Positions 12,465 to 26,311 of a stretch of DNA of 64,000 nucleotides are shown here, piece by piece. The stretch's first letter is position 1; every line of letters starts with the position of its first letter. The position numbers and the translations under genes are program-made. Under the pieces are notes generated by a model. That model ran no database searches. It had not been told where the DNA came from and worked only from the letters and a program-made list of their open reading frames with translations. Location of the stretch: NCBI GenBank assembly GCA_963070105.1, contig OY718806.1, positions 4,733,865 to 4,797,864 on the forward strand. The letters are read 5' to 3'. The DNA is from Litomosoides sigmodontis. Its lineage: Eukaryota; Nematoda; Chromadorea; Rhabditida; Onchocercidae.

Positions 12465-15400
12465 ATGACGATGGAGGACATGAACGCGTGCACTCAGTGC
12501 GGCTTTATGACAAATAATTTTACTGATTTCAAGGAGCACATTGAACAGCATGAAAGTGAGCGACATCTAACTGCCACAAACACTAGTAGTCGGCAGGTTT
12601 CTCTTTTGTTATAATGAATTGTTTTTTTCTTAAAGATGATGCGTGATGATTTTCTTTCTCATTGAAATGCTTTTCTTTAGCCTTTCTTGAGACATTTGCA
12701 TGCTTATGTAATTGTGCGGGGAAGGAAGGAATACGACTGGGTAAAGTGAAGAACGTTTTAAGAGGACATAGATATTTGCGAAGGTGCACAGGATTAAACA
12801 TTCGGGTGTTATCCGTTGTCCAACAACTGCATCACAGAAGCTGATGAATTATTATTGCACGTATTCGTAGAAAACCGGCAGGCAATGTACCCAGTGAAAA
12901 AGGAACTAATCATTTTCACAGGCTTTTTTTCGTTACTGTTAACTAGCGAGAGAAGCATTATCTGTATCCACACTTCCCTGACATGATATATCTGGCGAAC
13001 TTGTGGATACGTTTAATACCAGTCACTAAGTATGTGCAAAAATTTTGCTCTAAACTTGTTTAGGATTAAAATGTGTTTTGAACTCAGAAATAGGGATATT
13101 TTTGCGGATTTTTTGATTTTAAAAATTAAAAGGATACGACAAATGTAGTGATATTTGAAAGAAAGAATGGGGATGAGTATTTCGGATCAAGGTGAAGAGT
13201 GGATTGGAGAAATCGATGGAGGGGGAGTGCTTCACATGTGAGCTCTTTGTTAGATCTCGATTTTATGTGATTGTGTGGTGGTTACAGGGATTGAACAACC
13301 AGTTAGTTTGGTGCGTGTATTGTGGGATAGAAGTGATACAATTTTCAGGAATGGAACGAGGATTTGGACGAGTTGTCATCAACGCCGAACCTGTCATCCC
13401 CCGAGCATTTCTGTCCGGCCGCCGCCTCTTCGCCACCAGTCTCCGGTGATAATAGCACCTCCAAAACGACAACCACCAACAGCAGCAGCAGCAGCAAAAC
13501 CATGCACGTCTGTCCTCACTGCAATTTTGAAACCTGCATGTCGCAACACATGAAGAGTCACCTGGTTAGCTTTTAGCATTTTTACTTCCAGCCGAAGGTT
13601 TTTTTATTCTAAAAAAGTGCTTCACCTTCCTGGAGGATGTGAGCTTCTGTCGACAAGTTTTCCATGTTAACGTTACTTGTCACGTCTTCTTTTCTATGCT
13701 GTTCATTAAAACGAGTTCCTTCTTCTAGTTTTTAGCTCCGATAAGTCCACATCACAATTAATCTATGATATAAACTTAATTTTGGCCTTATTAAGTGTCC
13801 CCAACGTTATTTTAATTTTTGTCCTCACTACTAAAATTGTGTAGTCGCGGAGTAAGGAGTATCACCGAGTAGCTGTTAGACACGGTATCTAACTCAGCTG
13901 TTGGTTAAAGAGTTCAGGAAAAGTAAGCATCTTTTGACAGCACATAAGGTAGGTTATTTGCCGGAAGATCTCAAGTATCTTCTTTCTATTTATTCCTGAA
14001 ATTTTTGAAAACCTTTAATATTTTTTGACCTTCTATAATTTCGATGTTATAGGATGCACATGAACGCCATCAGGGACAAATGTATCAGTGTGACATTTGC
14101 CATATGCAGTTCAGCCAGAAGGCCAATATGCATCGTCATCGAATGCGGCATACGGGCGTAAAACCATATCAGTGTCGGTACTGCCTAAAAAAATTTTTTC
14201 GGAAAGATCAGGTTTGTTTGCATGTTGAATTAACAAAAATACTGTTGAAATATGACATAAGTAAAAAAAACATGCAGTTAGAGAACACATTACGCGTTCT
14301 TAGATATATTTTATTTCAGTTTAGGAATTTAATTTTTCAGTTTTAGTACAGAAAATTTTCAAATTCCTTTCATTTTACCCTCTATTGTATATATAATTTA
14401 GATGCAAGAACATTCGATGACCCACATAAAGACAGGAGCCGATTTTGATTGTCCAGTTGCCCTGTGTGATAAGCAGTTCAGTCAACACGCAAGCTTACGA
14501 ACACATTTAGATGAGGCGCATGCTATCGCACCATCCACTCCAGCATCATGTAAACGATGCTCGCTATTGTTTGCAAACTCGCGGCGGCTTCTGTTACACT
14601 ACCAGACAAAACACGATGAGGGTGATGTAAGTCTGAAACTTCAGAACTAAAGGTAGAAAACTGATCTGAAATTCTGAATGGACAGAAATAACCTCTCGAT
14701 TCCGATTTTGAAACTTCAAAAAGAGTCGAGAATTTAAGCTAATTTTGTGGGAAAAGATTTATGGGAAATGTAATGAAATTTCTATATTAGTAAGCCAGTT
14801 TGATCGGTAAGTGGTCCTTAAATTCTCTGGTTGATGGTAGTTCTCAGTTTTCAGCTAGATATTCTTAGGTAGGTGGTAGTTTTCAATCATATATCAGATT
14901 TAGAGGTAAGAAGTTCCTGGATTCTCCTTAGGAAGAACTATGAGCGAATCGATTTCTTGAGGCGCGTATTGAACGATGAATAGCATCCATTTATAAATTT
15001 TATAATTTTGAATCTTTTATTTTTTGACAGGGAGAGTGGAAATGGGAGTGAGGAAAGTATTTATCAGTATGTTGATCAGTTCGTTGACAAACAATCATTT
15101 GAATTTCAGACGTCGAATATTGTTGTAACGTCGCCAGTGAAATCTAAATCTGAGAATAGCGCAAAGGATTCATACACACTTACGTCACCAATATCTAAGA
15201 AACAACGGCGGACAAATGCGCAAACCATTGTTGCCGCAATTCAGGAACAATTGAAATTTATTAAACAGGAGTCCATGAAACCGTCCATTAATGAAGATAT
15301 GCCTCGATGTGTAGATTACGAACAGGTACGTACATTTCTAAAAGAAGCCCTAAGGGCTTTTTCAGGATCCAGATTCTTTCTACTTTCCATGCTGTGGAAC

Positions 15401-15992
15401 TATTTTGCGCTTGAAGTTTTTGTCATTGCATCATATTTCAGACTGGATATGGTATGACAAATGAGGAATGGTTATTGTCCCTATCAAGTGTCAACACTCC
15501 AACACTTATTACGGTAATATTTTAATATTAGAAATAAATTACAGTGGTATCTGTTTTGTTTATGTTAGTAACAATTTTTAACATCAATTAGACTTATGTT
15601 GCAGGATATCAAACCGGAAACAGCACTTCAGCAACTGTGGACACGAAGTAGTAATGCTGGTAGTGAAAATACGGAGGATCAGTCTCATTCTCCCTCAGTT
15701 GATAGTGGAAGTAGTAGTGCGACTGATGGTGAAGGCGGCGACAAGGAGCAGCAGGTTCATTTATTGCATGGTTTTAGCATCGTCCTAACATGCTTTCCGA
15801 AATATTTCCTATTCCAATAACTTTTAGGAATGTATGCACTGTGGGATGATTTTTATGGATCAAACATTGTACCTTTTGCATAAAGGATTGCATTCCGATT
15901 CCGACCCATGGAAATGTAACTTATGCGGTCACGGTTGCGGCGATAAGTATATGTTTACAACACATGTTATCAGTTCCGATCATAGTTGCTAA
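12465..15992 (+). CDS. Hunchback/Ikaros-like C2H2 zinc-finger transcription factor
   Basis: Eight CDS exons: 12465-12596, 13349-13564, 14053-14211, 14402-14626, 15035-15325, 15442-15513, 15605-15754 and 15828-15992. All junctions are phase 0 and the product is about 469 residues. Eight C2H2 fingers are visible: 9-29, 99-119 (split across exons 2 and 3), 129-149, 157-177, 186-209, 219-240, then an isolated C-terminal pair at 417-437 and 445-467. A remote C-terminal finger pair is the hallmark of Hunchback/Ikaros proteins, where it mediates dimerisation. Nematode candidates are hbl-1 (developmental timing) and the ehn-3/ztf-16 group; I cannot choose between them. The linker (about 245-415) is Ser/Lys-rich with a basic KKQRR patch. 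The ATG follows TTTACAG directly and an in-frame stop lies at 12450, so a trans-splice or intron acceptor sits at the start. The exon 5 acceptor is unusual (see findings). Nuclear location is inferred. Confidence 0.85.
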
Positions 15993-16307
15993 TGTTTTTC
16001 TTTTGTGGTTTCAAATTCTTTGTTATTTGTAAAACTAAATAACCAAAGACTTTTAATCATTCATAGAGCAGTGGCTGTGTAATTTTTGGCCTTTGCGAAA
16101 TCAAGCAAACAGTATTATCAAGTTTTGATCAAAATTAGGTTGGCCACTAATCTTCTCATATATTCTCCTTCTCTGGCAAATTGTTGTGCTGGAACTGGTT
16201 TATGGAAATATTGGGCAAAAAAAATGGAGGTGCCATTGAATTTCCTGTAGAAACATGAAAATTCATGGATTTTTTGTTGTGTGTCTTAAAAAAAAAAAAA
16301 AACTCTA

Positions 16308-16313
16308 AATAAA
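16308..16313 (+). terminator. candidate poly(A) signal of the zinc-finger gene
   Basis: AATAAA lies about 315 bases after the stop codon at 15992, just after a genomic A-run. Other AATAAA copies occur further downstream (for example near 16760), so the 3' end is not certain. Confidence 0.35.
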
Positions 16314-16520
16314 ACCTCTGTGCGCTTCCATGCGCAACATATCATTCCTGAAATTTATCTTTGTTTCTATATTTTTCTCTTTTCTTCCCTTCTGTATAAT
16401 GTCTAACTTAGTTTACATGTGATAGGTAACGAAAAACAGTAAATGTTAGTCTCCTGAATTTCCCGATTCTCATAGATTTGTATTTTCATTCCTTATTTAT
16501 TCACAATTAATAGGTTTTTT

Positions 16521-16586
16521 GTGTACGCATGTGTGTATGCGTGCGCGTCCGTGTGCGTGTGTGTGTGTGTGTGTGTATGTATGTGT
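16521..16586. repeat. imperfect (GT)n microsatellite
   Basis: A GT-rich run interrupted by GTATGC and GCGCGT units lies in the 3' flank of the zinc-finger gene. Confidence 0.85.
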
Positions 16587-19500
16587 GAATAGGATAGCTG
16601 TATTTTAATACGGCTATGTTTCTGTGTATATATTGTCAGCTTGGTTTTCTTGCTTGCATACATTTTTAAAAACCTTTGTAAATTACATGTTTATCGAAGT
16701 GCCAGTGTGAAGTTTAAAAAAATTGCGAAATTTTCATGCTTTGCAAAATTTCGCTAATGCAAATAAATGATTTTCGAAGCTCTGCTCTGCTTCTTTTTGC
16801 ATCTTGGAGTTTCTTCATCCTTTTTCTTAAATCACTTCCATTCTGTAATTAAGAAATGTCTTTGTTACTTGAAATGATACTTTTTGTGCTTTGTTATTAT
16901 GAAGTTATGGAAACTATTAATGCCTATTCACAGGGTAGCTGGTTACTTTTTAGTGAATCTCTGCTGTAAAAAAAACATTGTAATTTATTTTGTCCAATAT
17001 TTCAGGAAAAAAATGAGGTAATCAATCAGGAGCTGTGCGCTTTAGGGGCACTTGAAATACGGTACGTGCTGGTAATCTATGTTAAAATAGTACTGACAGC
17101 TGCCCCTATTTTACATCTAAGGAAGTAAACAATAGCTAACTATAGGAAGTTAGAAGAGACAGTAGTAGAAAGATTGCTTCGTTCTGGGTTTCTCATACAG
17201 CAATTTGTGCAAGTACTGGATAGCTAAAACTTCAGTGCAAGATATTTTTCTTAACAGTGGAGTATTGTTAAATCACTAGGATATATTGATTAAGCCTGGT
17301 TTCTACCACAGTTGCATTGACGGTTTCTCCTGCGTTTAGTCTTCCACATCTCTAAAGGTTTTAAAGGAGGAAATTGACAGTGCATTGCCAGGCAGGTATA
17401 AAACAGAATGCCTCACTGGGTATCTGAGATGTTTGGCAAAAAAAAGTGATTTACATGATGCGGAATTGCATGTGAAACAATGTTCCTACATAATTTATGC
17501 GCTTTACTCATCTGGGCTATCCTTATTGCTCTTTGTACGTACCTTCACTGATTCACTGGAGGAGTAGTTGCTGCTTTACTCTACAATACCGAAAACCGGA
17601 TGATCCTACAGCATTTATTTTATTTCACTTATTAGAGTGGGGAATTAAATTTAGTTTTCAAGTGAAATAATTAGTAGTCAATATCACTAAAGTCTCCAAA
17701 CAAAGTTAATTAACCATGTTTGAACAGATATCGTAACTCCAGCTGCCAAATTTAAAGCTTATTTGACGTTTCCCTATAAAAACAGGCTTTTTTATACGGT
17801 TGGAAATATTAGCGTGACGCCATGCACTCACATTTTGGTGCCGATATCAGAAGGCTTTTTATCCATACAATTGAAACGTTCGATCCTTAATTTTCTGCGT
17901 AGTGTGAGAAAGATGGGGAAGGAGACAAGAGTGCAATACGTGAGATGAAGCACTTTTCTTCACCTTCACAGTAGAACTGGAGGATCATGATTGATGCCTG
18001 AAGTTGATTCTTTCCCATTCACAAAAACTTTTCTACGCCCATCAATTAATTCACTTGAAAATTTCAAACCCACCAATTTTTCATAAACTACAGCTGCTCT
18101 ACTGCGACTACGTTACAACCACATCAATTGTATGTTTCACTTGTCTGTCCAAATCCAGAATTTACAAATAATAATACACCACTCAGATTTCATGACCAGA
18201 AGTTGTAGTACATTCATTCTTGACGGATGAGAAATTATTTATTGAGGCGTGGTACTTTGAAGCATGCTTTGTGAAATGTGGCCCTGAATTGTCTTGTGAT
18301 AAGTTTATTATGGTAGTGTGATGACATGTTTTTAAATCAGATTATGTAATCTTTAAACATTCGAAAAATAAAGGCGAATCACTTCTTTGTGCTTTCCCCA
18401 TTCCAAGCCACGGTGCTCCGTTCTTTAATAGATATTCCAATTAAATTTCTCATCAACTGTTGGTTTAATTTTTTAATGGTTCGATTTAAAAAGAAATGTG
18501 TTCTGCTTTACGGAAATCGAAGCCATCGACAAGATGGCGTGTGTTCTCTATTTCACTAGTTAGAAGGTCGGATATAAATGATAAAATTTTCAGCTAACAT
18601 TTCGCTTACAATGATACAAATTAGTATTCTAAGAGACAGTAAAAAGCATGTCGATAATTTAATAGCATAGAACACGTTTATGTCTGAAGTGATGCGTGTG
18701 GATATACGTCGCATCTGCTTAGCGTTTGTTTTTGTTTATTTTTTGCGTAGAGAAAATGTGGATCACTCTCTTCTTAGTAAATTGTTTATTCATATTTTTT
18801 ACTCGAAGTCTAATAGCAGTTAGAAACTAAGCTTGTGCATCCTGAAGTGTACGGAATAAAAAAAAAATGCGTTTGCTTTCTTTGAGGTAGACAAATTTGA
18901 AAATTTTCATTGAGAATATATCAATTATTTGAAACTTCATTGAATTGTTATACTAATTAAGTTACATTGCTAATAACAGTGCGTTTAAAAGAAAACTCCT
19001 CATGCTATTTTATTATAAATTGTAGAAATTTTATTAGATTATCTTAGAGCAACAATTGCTCAGTGGTAGAGGTGAAGAATGCGAAATTGTTTACGCGGTA
19101 GTCCTCTTGCTAAACCCTGTACCATCAAAGCATAGGATGAATATAGGAAATGAAACGGAAAATCCGCCATCCTAAATATCTTTTGAAAGGCCTGCGAAAT
19201 TCCAGGAAGCAGTGTGAATTTCATGTAAATAAATCAGACTGACTAGTTGTGCTACTGTACGGCGCAAAGAGTATGATGAAGAGTTCCTCAGAATGCATGA
19301 TTCCTTCCGATTAGACAAGACGTTTTCTGTGACACGCGCCACTTCATTTCTTTTCGAAAAAGGAAATTGACAAAAAAAAGAAAAACATGCATCATAATTT
19401 CTCACGCTTTTCTATATCAAAAACGCAAAAATTCCATGCTTGTGGTGTCTGATTTCATTAAATTGCCTTGTATAGTTCCAGAGCTTTAAACGCATACGAC

Positions 19501-21102
19501 TTTTGCTGTACTGAAATTGCCGATGGCGCTTTTGCAATTGTCAACAATGAGTGTTTGTTTTAGTTCGTTTGCATTATTCTGCTTCAATTTGGAGTTGAGA
19601 GAAATTTACAACTAATGTTTGATATGCTCAAGAAACACAAAAATGAAAGCTTTCCAAACTCTTTCAAAGAAGAAATCCAGGACAGCTTCTTGGACAGTTT
19701 ATTTGGAAGCATTTCTAGTCTTAAATAACTGAGTAGGACGACTAAATTGGACTCAGACATAATTAATTATACTTTGTTGATAGAAGCAAAAACGGGAACA
19801 CTTAGATGAATATTAACATCGATGACTGGATGAGATGATCCCGTTTTACTAAGTGCCCATCTAATAATGATTAGCATCATCACAAAGGTGCTGTATGCAC
19901 CCCCTTCTTGTTCTGCTTGTTCACAGCGCACAGCTATAATGGCTTTCAAGTACTTACTTGTACGATTTGTTAGGCTGGAGATTTTCTACAGAATGTGAAG
20001 CTTCCTGAGGCAAACAATAATCTCATTTACGTCTCTCACTGCTCCTTTTACTTTACTGAAAAGTTCCACTGGGTACAGATTTTAAAATTATTGCTGTGTT
20101 ATTTCGCATATCATTTAACATTTCTGAACTCGCACCATCCTCCCCATCATATTTGCCTTATTTAATTAATCGCTTCCCTTAAGTAATAATCTGCTTTACA
20201 AACTGACATGTTGTAGAACACCCACTTCCACTGTCAGCGCATTGAAAAATGTTGCTGTATATGGGCTGTCCTGTTGGAGCGAGCATTTAAGAATAACACT
20301 TCATTTTATCTTCGAAAATTTTACTTCATTGCTCATCCCAATTTTCGAATCGCTACTTTCACTATTTCTTTCTATTCCAACCATTGTGCTCCAACAACTC
20401 TGGTACCGGTTGCAACATTTAAACCACAAGTGATTTCATTTTAACTCGTTATGTCTCTGACGCACGCGGAAAAGTGATGTGAAAAGGAAGAAGAATTAAG
20501 CAGTAAAATGAGTGTTATCGTAGCGTAAATATAATATATTTAAAATTCCAGAGTAAATGACAGGCAGTTGTTGCAGAATTTAGCACGCTTCAATATTTTA
20601 AGTCAATCAATTAGAAGTTGACTAATTCAATGATTGAGCAGGAATTTGCAGCTATCCGTCAACTTAACATTATTCATTTTTTATCGTAAGGAATATCCTT
20701 TACCAGATTATTGATGTTTTCATAAGGCTATTTGAAGTTCATTTATTGTTTAGTTCATTCCTTAACAGGAGTTTGTTGGTCACTCAAAGCATACGTTGTT
20801 ATTCCCTTCTCCTAAGCCCATCCACACATCAAGGCTGAAAGAAAGTCGAATTCGCATTTTGTCATACTAGCTATCGGTGAACAGTAGTCAGTCAGAAACA
20901 TGCAACGTCGGTGCATTCCACATACTGAAATCCCTCTAGCAAATGCTCCTCAAATTGGTGCCGGCCGTGTGACACACAGTAAGGCTTTAGCACAACTTCA
21001 CTTGTTATCATGTGTGCTATAGCTAGTTTCAACTTGTTGTTACCACTGCTACTCCCCTTATCACTTCGCCATTTCGTCATTTTCTCCCAACCCTTGACCT
21101 CT

Positions 21103-21259
<157 letters not shown>

Positions 21260-22662
21260 GACCACATATGTTCGTTTATTAATTTCACTGATTGTAGATT
21301 CATGTGGTGTCTGCGTAACGCTTGCCTCATCCTGATAAACGTACCACCGCTCGCATAGGCATTTATTTATCTTTTTTCCTGACCCAGGCTGCCTGCTACG
21401 ATCGTCCACCGTGTACTTCTACTTTCCCGCGCTTCAAGCTTCTTCCAGAAAAGCTAGTCTCAGCTTTTCTATAATTTCTTTTCGAATGGCATTCGTAATA
21501 CATTTCACGGTTTCCCAAGAAATTTTCAATTATAATTAATTGTCAGATCGTCAAACATTAGTCGTAATTTGCATATCTTAGCATAAGTTATACATATCCT
21601 TGAATTATTACTACATTATTACCTATGTATGGATAAGATGCATAGATAATAATAACAGTGCTTAACTGATGCATATTTTCCGTAATATAAAGAGCATCAG
21701 CTTGCCAAAGAATGCTTTACTATGCTTTATCAAAGGATTGCAGTAAGTTGAAGTTTATGTGGAATTTAAATGTGATTCTTAAGTTGTAGCGCTGCGATAC
21801 TTGTCATATTTGATTCCGTTTAATTAACTCATTTATTTTTGTCTATTCTATTTCACTTATTAATCTTTCGCCTTCTTTCTTTTACTTGTCTTCATTTACA
21901 TTTTCAACAACATACAACAACATAAGTAAGCCAATAATGTCGGATAAATGGACATTTGGGAGAGATACGTCATCTGCGCTTTTGATGTGAGCGCGTAACG
22001 CACTGCTGCTGACAAGTTATCGACAGAGATCATCGATACAATAGCCTTTATTAAAACCTCTTGCTTTTGTTCACAGATTTCATAGGATCATGTGATGATC
22101 AACGTTTTTACGACAATGTGTCTCACCACATTGTGAAACAGTAAATGAATTTTAAAATTCCGATTCGGTTCTGGATCAGCTATTTTTATGCCAAATTTCA
22201 GATTTTCTCTTCACAGAATCTGAATTTTTAATGTGTTTGAGAACTTTGATAAAAGATTTCAGAAATCCTTCTCTACGACTTATCAATGGCAATTTGTGAG
22301 GAAGACTTCCAATGAAGGAAAGTAAATAGAAGCAGGTTGTTGAGTGGAATGAATGGTATACGAAATATGGATATGAATAAATCATTCAGATCGGAATGGG
22401 AAACAGTAAATCTTCACTAATCTATTAATTGATCGAAGACTCTGCTAGTATTTCAAGTTGGATATAACAGAAATTGGAAATAGAGTGGAAATGAGAGAAG
22501 AATGATGGAGTGGGGAGAAAAGAGGAGTTGATCGGAGCCCAATATATACACAGCGGTGCCCGAAAAGTGATAGATTGAGCTGACGTAGGATTGCCACCAA
22601 GGATGATGCATATGTTCCCCAGTGGTCCAAACGAAGAGCCTTAAGAAGCACAAAATTTCCAG

Positions 22663-22709
22663 ACTCTCCTCCTCTTTCTTCCTCTTTCTCTCTCTCTTTC
22701 TCTTCTTTT
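22663..22709. repeat. CT-rich pyrimidine tract
   Basis: The + strand is almost entirely C and T over about 47 bases. Confidence 0.8.
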
Positions 22710-23579
22710 ACTTCTGGATAACTATTTCACATTAACTTCTCCTCCAAACATATATCTTTTTTTTCCAATTCTTACTTTCCGAAATTGATATACTCCTTTT
22801 TCCCAGATTTCACCGCTGCTAGCAGTAACTTTCTAAACGTCTTTTGATTGGTGAGTTGAGAAAGGTATTATCAAGAAACGTAGAAACTGCGTACATTCTC
22901 TAGCCTTCTAGGAACAGGAAGTATGATTGTCACGTAGGCGAGCCTGGTATTCCTGTACTTCGAAAAGCATTAAACTGGTTGACAACATCCGTAGTTTTTT
23001 CAACCCTGAAGGTGTCCGAATTCCGAAACTATTAGGTAGTAATGTCTGGATTGTTTAAGGAAAGCTTGATGAGATGAGGAAAAGGAAATGAGGTTGTGAA
23101 AATCTAGTGAAGAAGAAAGAAGTAATCGTGACTAATTATCATGATTATTTTTTCTGCTTCATGGTTACATTCTGTTGTTATCTATATGAAGTTGATCCAT
23201 GAAAGTTTTTTCCCCTTGCGTTAACAACCGGGTCATCTTAGGACGTAGTGCTTCGTTCAGAATTTAGAGTACTGTTTCGCTTGGATCCACTATTCCTGCC
23301 TTCGAATTGTCATGAAGCCTCGAAATATTCCAGTAGCATTAATGCTGTTCAAATTTAAAGCAATTCAAACATTCTTTTTAATTCTAGAATCAGCATAATT
23401 TATAGAAGTTTCAGGTTCGCATACCTCTGAATCATATGCTTTACTTATCGCAGCAATTTCAAAACTTACCAACATATTCGTTAATTATAAATTGATCTTC
23501 ATCATCTGGAATTTTTGAAACAGAATATTATCATTGTCATTATATCATCAGCTTTTCCCGAATAGTGGCTATCATTTGT

Positions 23580-26311
23580 ATGATCTGTACAACATTCCTT
23601 TTGTTTATTTCCTGCTGTATTTTAATTACGCCAGTGCAAGCTGTGCTATCATATGAACCGCAAATAAGTAAGTACGCAATATTGCATATATTATTTATTA
23701 TTATGTAATTACTCCGGAAATAAACTGTCCCGCGATGTGCCCCAAAAAATTCTTCTCAATTTTTCTACGCTTAATAGAAATTTCTATTTTGATAGAAAAT
23801 TTATGTATTTCACATGTTTTAGGCTATTTCGATGGTACAAGCTATTTAGATAACTGTAAGTCTAAACTAGAACGACGTGTAACTGCTCTGTCTGGTTTAC
23901 TGATATCCCATCAATTATACGGAAGCATTCCATATAATGCATCCAAGAATTGCTTTCTTCTGATAGCAGCACCATCTGGTTATCGTATACGCTTACGTGT
24001 GCTAGATTTCAATGTACTCGGTGACGCTCACAATTGCGATAAGGATACGCTCCATGTTTTTGACGTCTGTTTTATATCCCAGCAATTTTCCTATCTATAA
24101 ATCTTTTTTATGAAAATTTTTTCAATTCTATGTTTATTTATGCAATTTTCCTATTTTTAGCATTTCATCCAAAAGTTTCGAGTTTTGTATTTCACTCATT
24201 CAAAAGTTAAAATTATGGGCTTCAAACTGCTTTCGTTTCATCGCCGCTTCTTTTTTATTGAATCCTCGCATTTCATTTTCAAACCGAAATTAGCGGCTAA
24301 ATGAATAGTTTAAAGAATTTGCTTGCGATTTCAAGCTCAAAAAATCTTTAGCATGAAAAACCAATTGATCCGCAAACTTTACGAGATGCAACCCAAGAAG
24401 ATACTTCTCTCGGACCTATACTTGGCCAATTTTGTGGTACCATACGAAATGCCAGTGAATTGGCCGTTTCAACTGAGAATGCATTAACGCTTTGGTGGCA
24501 TACAGATGCCGAATTACCATTTCATCATAATGGTGAAGGATTTCGATTGCTTTGGTCCGCTTTCCGGAAATCGAATATCGGCGAGTTCTTTTCCAAAATC
24601 TTGTTAAATTTACAGAGGTTCGCGATTGCACTATGCCTCCTACTGTCATTTAACTGTTGTTTCATTCTTAATTTACTAGCGATTGTTGCAATGGTTCTAG
24701 ACATCTACTCCTCAAAGACCTGAAATAACGCTTATTCATTTCACCTCACCCTTTTTGTAATCAGAAGTTGAGGTGTCAGAAAGGTAACATCTTTGTGAGA
24801 AATAGCATTGGTCGCTTAACTATTTTGGAGGAATTGTACAGCGACAAGGTACGATAAGCTTTTGGCAATAATCATTTCAGCACCGTGTAATGCTCAACGA
24901 GAATTCATGTGCAAGAACCAGGAATGCATAGCTGCAGAACTTGCATGCAATAGGTATCCAGACTGCAAGGATGAATCTGACCTGATACGTGAACTGCAAA
25001 TTGCTCACCAATGCGATTGTTTGTTTCTCATTTTTATCATTGAATTTTAATAGTTAAGCAGATGTAAAAGAGATGAAAAATCAAGTTATGTTAATTCTAT
25101 GATGATATTTGCAAGCAAAAGACTTGGAACGACTAATAGCAACTTCTGTTTTAATGAATTTCGAAAAACACCTTGTAAAACTTTTTATAAGCAGCAAAAA
25201 ATTTATCGTAACATTGGATCATTTCAGTTTTGACCAATGATCCATTGGGTTCATTAACCGGTTTGGCGCTCTTACTGATCAGTATGGCTGCCGTTAGTTT
25301 ATCGACATGTCTATGCATATGTGCATGTATGTGCTGCAAATGTATGAGAACTCCTAACAAAGCCTGCACCACTGCCGCAGCTGAAGCATTACCGATTGGG
25401 CGTACAGCACGCTGTACCGCAGCAAGTACCACCACACTGCAACAGCCATTGTCTCCTGGATTTTATCCACCATCTCCACCAGTTATGTCGCCATTAGTGG
25501 AAAAAAAATTTCAGCGAAAGGCTGCTATGAATGGGTGTGCCAGTTTTTTCTATCTTTCTAAAAAAAATTTCAAGAGATTGAAAATATTTTATTTGGTAGA
25601 TTTAAACGTCAATTGTGAAAATAATTGACTTAAAATCCCTACGAGAAACTGATTTATAAGTTTTTGCTTCGTACAGTGCACTCGGTTAGGGTACATCTGC
25701 ATTTCGGACATGGTGGAGCATCTTCTAAAATCTGACTATTTAAGCTGGTGGTAATTACACATTTCTAAATAGCAAAACTGTTAAAACATGCGGTTATTTG
25801 GTGCAACATGTTTTCCAGCGAAGGTGGAACTGGACATCGGGCACAACCATAGATCAGAAACATGAACCATTGTTCTCGCAGTTCAGCTGCCGGGTGATCT
25901 GGATTACACTTACCCGTTAGCAGTTTCTGTAATTGAAGATACATGGAACTGCCAGAAACATGTTTTGCCAGTCCTTAACAGTATCCTTATCACTTCCACA
26001 ACACTGTTCAGTGATTTTTTTTAATGAGAACATTAGAAATGCTGATTTAAGAGAATTTTTTTGACCTAAATGTTTTATGAGAAAATCCAAATGCAATTTT
26101 TTCTTTCATAAACTTAAATTTCAGTGTCGTTTCGGGACGAGACCTTATCGATCAATTGCACTACCGTAGTAACTTCACAATTAAGCATGGAGTACCGTAT
26201 TCACATTTACTTATTACTGCATCGAATGAGTACGGCAGTACACCAGTGCAAATAAACAGCGACTATACGTGCGTAAAGAATGAATCACGACATCCGCTGA
26301 TATATTATTAA
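23580..26311 (+). CDS. single-pass receptor with CUB and LDLa domains
   Basis: Exon 1 (23580-23667) encodes a hydrophobic signal peptide ending near TPVQA. Exons 23823-24064 and 24352-about 24617 encode one CUB domain: four Cys in the usual order, with GQFCG and GFRLLW near its end. Exon 24881-25018 (or to 24988) encodes an LDL-receptor class A repeat with DCKDESD. Exon 25228-25534 carries a transmembrane helix (GLALLLISMAAVSL) followed at once by a Cys-rich juxtamembrane stretch, then a Pro-rich cytoplasmic tail. Exon 26125-26311 encodes the C terminus and stop. Exon phases agree except between the CUB exon (ends phase 2) and the LDLa exon (starts phase 1). That junction is unresolved; a short open block at 24765-24848 may belong there. 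Nematode CUB/LDLa proteins such as LEV-10 and Neto-like SOL-2 organise neurotransmitter receptors, but this one appears to have only one CUB, so the ligand is unknown. Confidence 0.75.

Noticed and set aside
15993..17000. let-7 or lin-4 target sites in the zinc-finger 3' UTR, as expected for hbl-1
   Set aside because: No convincing perfect seed match was seen by eye, so this cannot be used to call the gene hbl-1.
19040..19120. TGGTAGAGG-like stretch suggesting a tRNA
   Set aside because: No matching acceptor stem or anticodon arm could be folded by eye; no tRNA was found in the window.
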